Shown here piece after piece: positions 6,802-11,112 of a stretch of DNA of 11,112 nucleotides. Positions within the stretch are counted from its first letter, which is position 1. Each line of letters opens with the position of its first letter. The stretch is from Hyphomicrobiales bacterium (GTDB lineage: Bacteria > Pseudomonadota > Alphaproteobacteria > Rhizobiales > Xanthobacteraceae), in the NCBI GenBank assembly GCA_003164375.1, contig PLTE01000424.1:1-11112 (forward strand). The letters run 5' to 3'. The notes under the pieces were generated by a model. The model was not told the origin of the DNA. It searched no databases and saw only the letters and a list, made by a program, of their open reading frames with translations. Made by a program: the position numbers and the translations under genes.

Positions 6802-9321
6802 CTACTCCGCCGCCGTCAGCGCGACAGTCGCCCCGAGCGGGAACGTGCATGTCACGGTCGTACCCGCGCCGACCGCCGAGACGATGGTCACAGTGCCGCC
6901 GTGCAGTTCGACGAACGAGCGCACCAGCGAAAGACCGATTCCCGGACCGCGATGCTGCGAGCCTAAGGAGTGCGTTTCGAACCAGTCGAACACCTTTTCC
7001 AGGACCTCGGGCGGGATGCCGGGACCGCGGTCGGTGACCGAGAAGGCCACGGCGTCGATGCGCCGTTCGGCCAACAGCGTGATGGTCGTACCGGCGGGAG
7101 AAAAGCTGACGGCATTGGCCAAGAGGTTGAACAGGATCTGCCGCAGCCGCAATTTGTCGGCGACAAAGCCGCCAATATCGTCCGGCGCGCTGACCTCGAG
7201 CGCGAGGCCGGCGCTCACCAGCCGATCTTGGACGCCTTCGGCGGCAGCCGCCATGGCTTCGCGGATGTCGACCAGCCCGAGATTGAGGTGCATGCGGCCG
7301 GCATCGATCGTTGCAAGGTCAAGGATGTTGTTGATCAGCGCCAGCAGGGTATTGGTCGACACCGTGATGTAGTCGAGATATTCGCGCTGCTTGGCCGCGA
7401 GCGGGCCGGTGGTCGGATCGCTCAAAAGGTGGACGAAGCCGATGATATTGGTCAGCGGCGAGCGCAACTCGTAAGAGACGTGATGGACGAAATCGATCTT
7501 GATCTTGTCGGCGTCTTCCAGCGCTTCGTTGCGTTCGCGCAAGGCGCGCTCGACATTGACGGAATCGGTCACGTCGTGGAACGTCACCAGCGTGGCGCCG
7601 TCGGGCAGTGGCACGGTGGTGCCATCGACCACGCTGCCGTCGCGCCGCTCGATGCGACCGGGCGTGGCTTCGCGGCTGTCGATCGCGGTGACGATCGCGC
7701 GCAGCGCCTGCCAGGCGGGCGCGTTGCCATGCAGCGGCTCGCATAACGCCGTGATCTTTTCGATATGCGGCCGGTCGGCGAGCACGGCCGGCGTGAGCCG
7801 CCACATGCGGGCGAAGGCGGCATTGTGCAGGCGCAAGCGCCCGTCGCTGCCGAACACGGCGACGCCTTCGGCCAAATTGTCGAGCGTTTCGCCCTGAACG
7901 CGGATCAGTTCCTCAAACCGCCGTTCTAATTCGAGCCGCTCGGTGACGTCGTGGAACAGATAGGTCACGCCGCCGTCCGGATTGGGCGTGGTGACGACCC
8001 GCAGCGTGCGCCCGGTGGGCAGATGCCAAGTATATTCCTTGTCCTCGATGGCGCGATAGGCTTCGTGCAGTTGTGCCTTCCATTGCCGGAAATCCTGTTC
8101 CTCCGGCAGTTTGCGGGCGACGCGCAAGATTTCGATCACCGCCGAATCGGTCGGCTGCTGATCGAGAAAACCGGCATCGAGATCCCACAAGGCGCGATAG
8201 GCCGCATTGTAGAATGTCAGCCGGTGATCGGCATCGAACATGGCGACGCCGGTCGAAAGCTGGTCGAGCGTGCGGCGGTGCGCGTCGGCGAGCCGCGCCA
8301 GCACGCTGCGCATGGTTTCCACTTCGGTGGCGTCGATGCCGATGCCGGTGGACCCGGTGGCGGTGGGAAAATCCAGCACGTCGAAGGTGCGCCGCGCGCC
8401 GGCGACGATCGCGCGCAGCCGGCCGGTGTAGCCGCCGTTCTCGCGCGCTTGCGCGATATTGTCCCGCGCGGCGCTATCGAGCAGTTCGAGGCGGCGATCG
8501 ACCGCGTCGGCGGCGTTTTTGGCTTCGACGGCGCGAACATAGGCGGCGTTGACGAAGGTCAGCCGTCCGATCGTATCGCGTGTCCAAACCGGCGATGGCA
8601 GCGCTTCGATCAGCGTGCGCAGCGAAGCGACTTCGGTCGACAATTTCTCGTAGCGGCCGACCAATTCGACCAGTTCGCGCTTGACGCCGCTGGCGTCTTT
8701 GAGCCGTAGCACGGCGCGGCCGGCAATGGCGCGGCCCTGTGCTTCGATCGGCTGGCCGGTCATTGTCGTGAGCGTCATCGAAAAGGCTTCGCCGCGGGCG
8801 CGGAGCGCCTCGACCGCATGTTCCATCGCGCTCGCCTTGCCGGCATCGAGCCAGCTGCCGAACGCCAGGACGCGATGCGGCGCGGGCACGCCGAGCACCG
8901 ATGGGTCGCCGTCGATACTGGGCTCGTCGGCGCCCGCCGGCCAATTCACCACCACCTGCGCTTCGGAGCGCAACAGCGCGTTGGCGCGCTCGACTTCGTC
9001 GCGCAGTTGCGCGATCTCGTCGCGCGACCAAGCTTCCAGTCGGGCCGTCCGCACCCGGCTGCGCACCAGCATGATTGCGGTGACGACGGCAAACAGCACA
9101 ACGCCGAGAACGAGAGCAAGAAATGCAATGGCGTGCTGATCGATGCTGCGATGGGCGCTCAGCACGAGCTCTTCCAGCGCCAGCGACGGTTGCTCCGCCG
9201 CAACGGCCGAACACGGCGTCAAAGCGCCGACAATCGCACCGACGGCGGCCAAGACTCCGCCAATTGATTGCCGGTGCCGCCGCCGCGCATAGCCCCGGTT
9301 GATCCGGATTGTCTCCGGCAT
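6802..9321 (-). CDS. divL: DivL-like multi-PAS membrane sensor kinase with Tyr in the H-box
   Basis: This 839-residue protein has a hydrophobic N-terminal segment (about 21-43, possibly a signal peptide with an AVA-A site) and a transmembrane helix (about 63-86). A coiled linker (95-120) and a degenerate PAS-like region (about 120-215) follow. Three clearer PAS domains come next: about 232-340, 350-462 (ending YLFHDVTERLELE) and 477-590 (ending VTFHDVTDSVNVE). The HisKA segment is FVHHVSYELRSPL (611-623), and the residue in the position of the phosphorylated His is Tyr617 (codon 7471-7473). The HATPase_c domain keeps N736, G1 (DRGPGIP, 764-770), F box (FDWFE) and G2 (RGPGIGLSLV). Caulobacter DivL has the same PAS-rich layout and Tyr550, and signals through DivK and CckA to CtrA at the cell pole. 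Adjacency to tsaE fits the DivL locus as I recall it. The ATG at 9321 follows a purine-rich GAGGCGAGGGGC ribosome binding region. Orthology is inferred from motif and context. Confidence 0.87.
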   Translation of the reverse strand: MPETIRINRGYARRRHRQSIGGVLAAVGAIVGALTPCSAVAAEQPSLALEELVLSAHRSIDQHAIAFLALVLGVVLFAVVTAIMLVRSRVRTARLEAWSRDEIAQLRDEVERANALLRSEAQVVVNWPAGADEPSIDGDPSVLGVPAPHRVLAFGSWLDAGKASAMEHAVEALRARGEAFSMTLTTMTGQPIEAQGRAIAGRAVLRLKDASGVKRELVELVGRYEKLSTEVASLRTLIEALPSPVWTRDTIGRLTFVNAAYVRAVEAKNAADAVDRRLELLDSAARDNIAQARENGGYTGRLRAIVAGARRTFDVLDFPTATGSTGIGIDATEVETMRSVLARLADAHRRTLDQLSTGVAMFDADHRLTFYNAAYRALWDLDAGFLDQQPTDSAVIEILRVARKLPEEQDFRQWKAQLHEAYRAIEDKEYTWHLPTGRTLRVVTTPNPDGGVTYLFHDVTERLELERRFEELIRVQGETLDNLAEGVAVFGSDGRLRLHNAAFARMWRLTPAVLADRPHIEKITALCEPLHGNAPAWQALRAIVTAIDSREATPGRIERRDGSVVDGTTVPLPDGATLVTFHDVTDSVNVERALRERNEALEDADKIKIDFVHHVSYELRSPLTNIIGFVHLLSDPTTGPLAAKQREYLDYITVSTNTLLALINNILDLATIDAGRMHLNLGLVDIREAMAAAAEGVQDRLVSAGLALEVSAPDDIGGFVADKLRLRQILFNLLANAVSFSPAGTTITLLAERRIDAVAFSVTDRGPGIPPEVLEKVFDWFETHSLGSQHRGPGIGLSLVRSFVELHGGTVTIVSAVGAGTTVTCTFPLGATVALTAAE

Positions 9322-9371
9322 GCCCCTCGCCTCTGCGGGCCGCCACCGCCCTTCCGCCAGCCCTCTCCATT

Positions 9372-9393
9372 CCTTCCCCGCTTGTGGGGAAGG
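9372..9393. repeat. GC-rich palindromic repeat upstream of the divL-like gene
   Basis: Perfect 8-bp arms ccttcccc (9372-9379) and ggggaagg (9386-9393) flank a 6-base loop gcttgt. An outer pair, cctct (9362-9366) with agagg (9395-9399), could extend the stem through an asymmetric bulge. The sequence resembles the common intergenic palindromes of Rhizobiales genomes (RIME-like, a C-rich arm, GCTTG/C loop, G-rich arm). It sits about 50 bp upstream of the divL-like start, within its probable 5' leader. No T-run follows on either strand, so it does not look like an intrinsic terminator. Confidence 0.6.
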
Positions 9394-9422
9394 CAGAGGA
9401 AGGGAAAGGGAAACGCGCCCGC

Positions 9423-9467
9423 GAATCGCACGACTTTACTCTCAAGCGGAATCGCGCCGAAAGAGTC
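9423..9467. promoter_or_regulatory. Cluster of three GANTC (CcrM-type) sites upstream of the divL-like gene
   Basis: GAATC at 9423-9427, GAATC at 9449-9453 and GAGTC at 9463-9467 fall within 45 bp of the 180-bp region between the Rrf2 gene and the divL-like gene. My eye count finds roughly one GANTC per 450-500 bp elsewhere in the window. GANTC is the target of the cell-cycle methyltransferase CcrM in alphaproteobacteria, and promoter-proximal sites can make transcription methylation-sensitive. The sites are seen; regulation is inference. No clear -35/-10 pair for divL could be chosen in this region. Confidence 0.4.
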
Positions 9468-9501
9468 CAGATCGTGAACGGTAGCGCTGTAATGGTCGGC
9501 T

Positions 9502-9936
9502 TTAAGTCCGCACGCCTCTGCCGCCCGGCTTGTGCAGCGCCTGGGCGTCGCGCGCCATGTCTTCGAGATTGATGCGCGCCAGCGCGATGCCGAACTCTTG
9601 TTCGGCATGGGCCATCGCCGGCAGTACGATCTTGTCCAAGAGCTCGGACCCGGCGAGCGGCGTCTCGCTCTCATCGACCGTTCCGGCCGCGCGCAGAATA
9701 TCGTTGGCGGTCACACGGCGACGGTCGCGCGCCAGCTCGTAACCGCCGCGCGGGCCGCGGATACCCTTCAAAATTCCGCAACGAACCAGCGCCTGCAATA
9801 CCGGCTCGAGATGGCGTGGCGGTAACCCATGGCGCGCAGCCAGCGCTTTTGCCGAAATCGGCTGGCCATGCGCCTGCATGGCAACGTCAATCACCGCAGC
9901 GACGGCGAGAACTCCTTTGCGCGGAAGCAGTGGCAT
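9502..9936 (-). CDS. Rrf2-family transcriptional regulator lacking the IscR-type cysteines
   Basis: A 144-residue winged-helix regulator of the Rrf2 family. The HTH spans about residues 27-52 (ISAKALAARHGLPPRHLEPVLQALVR) and is followed by the typical wing GIRGPRGGYELARD (58-71) and the alpha-helical dimerisation region. Length is normal for the family. IscR, NsrR and RirA carry three cysteines for an Fe-S cluster around residues 90-105. Here that stretch (ESETPLAGSELLDK) has none, and the only cysteine is C53 at the end of the HTH. The protein therefore probably does not sense through a classical Fe-S cluster. The ATG at 9934-9936 lacks a clear Shine-Dalgarno, and no in-frame alternative start is seen close upstream. 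It is 86 bp downstream of dut on the same strand. The target is unknown; self-regulation or control of the downstream divL-like operon is only a guess. Confidence 0.88.
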   Translation of the reverse strand: MPLLPRKGVLAVAAVIDVAMQAHGQPISAKALAARHGLPPRHLEPVLQALVRCGILKGIRGPRGGYELARDRRRVTANDILRAAGTVDESETPLAGSELLDKIVLPAMAHAEQEFGIALARINLEDMARDAQALHKPGGRGVRT

Positions 9937-9985
9937 GGAGCGGTGAACATCGCATGAGAGGAATTAGTTCAGCCAGCGCGCTAAT

Positions 9986-10015
9986 ATCTTACAACAAAGT
10001 TTAGGTCTAGTTGAA
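9986..10015 (-). promoter_or_regulatory. Weak candidate promoter for the Rrf2 gene
   Basis: In the AT-rich 86-bp gap between dut and the Rrf2 gene, the minus strand reads TTCAAC (10010-10015), an 18-bp spacer, and TAAGAT (9986-9991). Each hexamer matches the sigma-70 consensus only partly. It lies about 50 bp upstream of the Rrf2 start codon. It is the best-placed candidate in the gap, with no terminator-like hairpin after dut, so read-through from dut remains possible. Confidence 0.25.
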
Positions 10016-10022
10016 CGTCGCT

Positions 10023-10532
10023 TTAGTTGCGCTCGTCGGCAATTTTGGTCGCGAGACCGGTCGAACCAAACCCTCCCGTCGCGCGTTCGGTCCGGTCCAA
10101 ATTGTCGGATTGCACAAGTGTGGCATGTTGTATGGGTGCGATGACGAGCTGCGCAATACGCATTCCCCGCTGAATGACGAATACTTCGGAGCCCAGATTC
10201 ACAAGAATGACTTGTATTTCTCCGCGGTAATCGGCGTCGATCGTTCCGGGCGCGTTAAGCACGGTCACCCCGTGGCGGATGGCTAGTCCCGACCGCGGCC
10301 GGATCTGGCCTTCGCTGCCCGGCGGCAAGGCGATGGCGATGCCGGTCGGAATCAGTGCGCGGCCGCCCGGTGGGATCTCGACCGGTGCCCCGGCCGGCAC
10401 AGCGGCGGCAAGATCAAGCCCGGCGGCGAGCGCGCTTTGGTAGGCCGGCAACGGCAAGTCCGCAGCGTGTGACAGTCGCATGACATTGACTTCAATGACT
10501 TGGACTGCAATGGCGTGGACTTCAATGCTCAC
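10023..10532 (-). CDS. dut: Deoxyuridine 5'-triphosphate nucleotidohydrolase (dUTPase)
   Basis: Trimeric dUTPase hydrolyses dUTP to dUMP and pyrophosphate, keeping uracil out of DNA and feeding dTMP synthesis. All five family motifs are present in the 169-residue product: AGLDL (37-41), RPRSG (78-82), NAPGTIDADYRGEI (93-106, catalytic D99), GMRIAQL (123-129) and the C-terminal arm RATGGFGSTG (150-159). The start is the GTG at 10530-10532, which overlaps the coaBC stop as GTGA. It is supported by a good ribosome binding site, GAGGGAG, seven bases upstream. An ATG at 10481 would remove 17 residues, including the first beta strand (IEVNVMRL), and is less likely. The N-terminus is longer than usual because of a 15-bp tandem repeat within the frame (see the repeat entry). 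Confidence 0.96.
   Translation of the reverse strand: MSIEVHAIAVQVIEVNVMRLSHAADLPLPAYQSALAAGLDLAAAVPAGAPVEIPPGGRALIPTGIAIALPPGSEGQIRPRSGLAIRHGVTVLNAPGTIDADYRGEIQVILVNLGSEVFVIQRGMRIAQLVIAPIQHATLVQSDNLDRTERATGGFGSTGLATKIADERN
10482..10526 (-). repeat. Three tandem 15-bp units inside the 5' end of dut
   Basis: On the minus strand three consecutive 15-base units each match the pattern ATTGMAGTC plus six bases: ATTGAAGTCCACGCC, ATTGCAGTCCAAGTC and ATTGAAGTCAATGTC. Any two units agree at 12 of 15 positions. They are in frame and encode IEVHA, IAVQV and IEVNV. The third supplies the normal first strand of dUTPase; the first two look like an expansion. The array sits right after the start codon and the coaBC overlap. 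Confidence 0.75.
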
Positions 10533-11112
10533 CGCTTGGCTCCCTCGAGCGTGGCAACAATCCGCTCGACCAGCATGCGCGCCACGTTGTCCTTCGACTG
10601 CGGCGGCCAGTCTTCGACGCCCGCAACGGTGATCAAGTGAATCGTGTTGACGTCGCCGCCCATGATGCCGGTTTGCGGCGAAACATCGTTGGCGAGAATC
10701 CAGTCGCAGCCTTTCTTGGCGAGCTTCGCCTTGGCATTGGCGATGAGGTCATCGGTTTCCGCGGCAAATCCGATGACGAGGTGAGGCCGGCCGGATTTGC
10801 GATGCGCGACCGTCGCCAGGATATCGGGATTCTCGATCAGCTTGAGCGTCGGGATGCGGCCTTGGCGCTTCTTGATCTTGCTCGTGCTCACCGCATCGCT
10901 GCGCCAGTCGGCGACGGCGGCGGCGAATATGGCGACATCGACAGGGAGGTTCCGTTCGACCGCTTCCAGCATCTGCTGCGCGGTTTCGACTTTGACGACA
11001 GTCACTCCGGCCGGATCGGGCAAGTTGACAGGTCCGCGCACCAGCACCACCTCGGCCCCCGCGGCGGCCGCAGCCACGGCAATCGCATGGCCCTGCTTGC
11101 CCGATGAGCGGT
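10529..11112 (-). CDS. coaBC: CoaBC, phosphopantothenoylcysteine synthetase (CoaB) domain, cut by window edge
   Basis: This is the C-terminal part of the bifunctional phosphopantothenoylcysteine synthetase/decarboxylase of coenzyme A synthesis. CoaB joins 4'-phosphopantothenate to cysteine with CTP, and CoaC (upstream, outside the window) decarboxylates the product. The frame is open to the right edge and begins with RSSGKQGHAIA, the conserved CoaB nucleotide-binding motif. It continues through AAAVADWR, SKIKK (residues that follow the conserved AVADW), LIENPDILATV and VIGFAAETDD, ending in the CoaB signature around GCDWILANDV. About 193 codons are present. A GTG at 11077 lies inside the domain and is not a start. 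The stop TGA overlaps the dut GTG start. Rossmann-like helicase or dehydrogenase alternatives are excluded by these motifs. Confidence 0.95.
   Translation of the reverse strand, partial: RSSGKQGHAIAVAAAAAGAEVVLVRGPVNLPDPAGVTVVKVETAQQMLEAVERNLPVDVAIFAAAVADWRSDAVSTSKIKKRQGRIPTLKLIENPDILATVAHRKSGRPHLVIGFAAETDDLIANAKAKLAKKGCDWILANDVSPQTGIMGGDVNTIHLITVAGVEDWPPQSKDNVARMLVERIVATLEGAKR

Noticed and set aside
6970..8709. Two plus-strand ORFs (258 and 252 codons) opposite the kinase gene
   Set aside because: Both are antisense to PAS, HisKA and HATPase domains and have shadow-like composition.
8474..9445. 323-codon minus-strand ORF in another frame over the 5' end of the divL-like gene
   Set aside because: It overlaps the well-supported kinase frame, is Arg-rich, and reads through the palindromic repeat; typical of spurious ORFs made by this repeat type.
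9486..9501. Possible CtrA box (TTAA-N7-CATTA-like) just after the Rrf2 stop
   Set aside because: Only one half-site fits TTAA-N7-TTAA; too degenerate to call.
9981..10004. Imperfect dyad CTAA...TTAG as an Rrf2 operator
   Set aside because: Only about half of the paired positions match, so it is not distinguishable from chance.

Overview
The window is GC-rich, densely coding and entirely minus-strand in its real genes. Gene content and order point to an alphaproteobacterium, most likely of the Hyphomicrobiales (Rhizobiales): an AddA/AddB pair of the alphaproteobacterial type, a TsaE-phosphotransferase fusion, a MurU-like nucleotidyltransferase and a DivL-like multi-PAS kinase. Genus cannot be fixed from the sequence alone.

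Layout in the direction of transcription (high to low coordinates): (1) the C-terminal, CoaB part of coaBC enters at the right edge (10529-11112) and overlaps dut (10023-10532) by four bases. (2) An 86-bp gap with a weak promoter candidate precedes an Rrf2-family regulator (9502-9936). (3) A 180-bp intergenic region carries three clustered GANTC sites and a GC-rich palindromic repeat. (4) A DivL-like membrane PAS kinase (6802-9321) has Tyr where the phosphorylated His of the H-box should be. (5) After a short gap come a TsaE-AmgK-type fusion (5174-6712) and a MurU-type nucleotidyltransferase (4409-5167). (6) addB (1226-4339) and addA (from 1229, running off the left edge at base 1) overlap by ATGA.

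Functional reading: the right end concerns CoA and dUTP metabolism. The centre concerns cell-cycle signalling (DivL acts on the DivK-CckA-CtrA pathway in Caulobacter). It is followed by tRNA t6A modification fused to a sugar kinase of the peptidoglycan-recycling type and its partner sugar-1-phosphate uridylyltransferase. The left end is the AddAB double-strand-break repair helicase-nuclease. Short gaps and overlaps suggest one or two polycistronic units, probably divL-tsaE/amgK-murU-addB-addA and coaBC-dut, with the Rrf2 gene between them.

This is mostly a conserved chromosomal region. I saw no CRISPR array, transposase, phage gene, tRNA or rRNA, and no sign of a new defence or biosynthetic system. 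The points worth a second look are the Tyr-containing kinase, the TsaE-AmgK fusion, a 15-bp in-frame tandem repeat that extends dut, and the GANTC cluster upstream of the divL-like gene. Many long plus-strand ORFs are antisense shadows of these genes.
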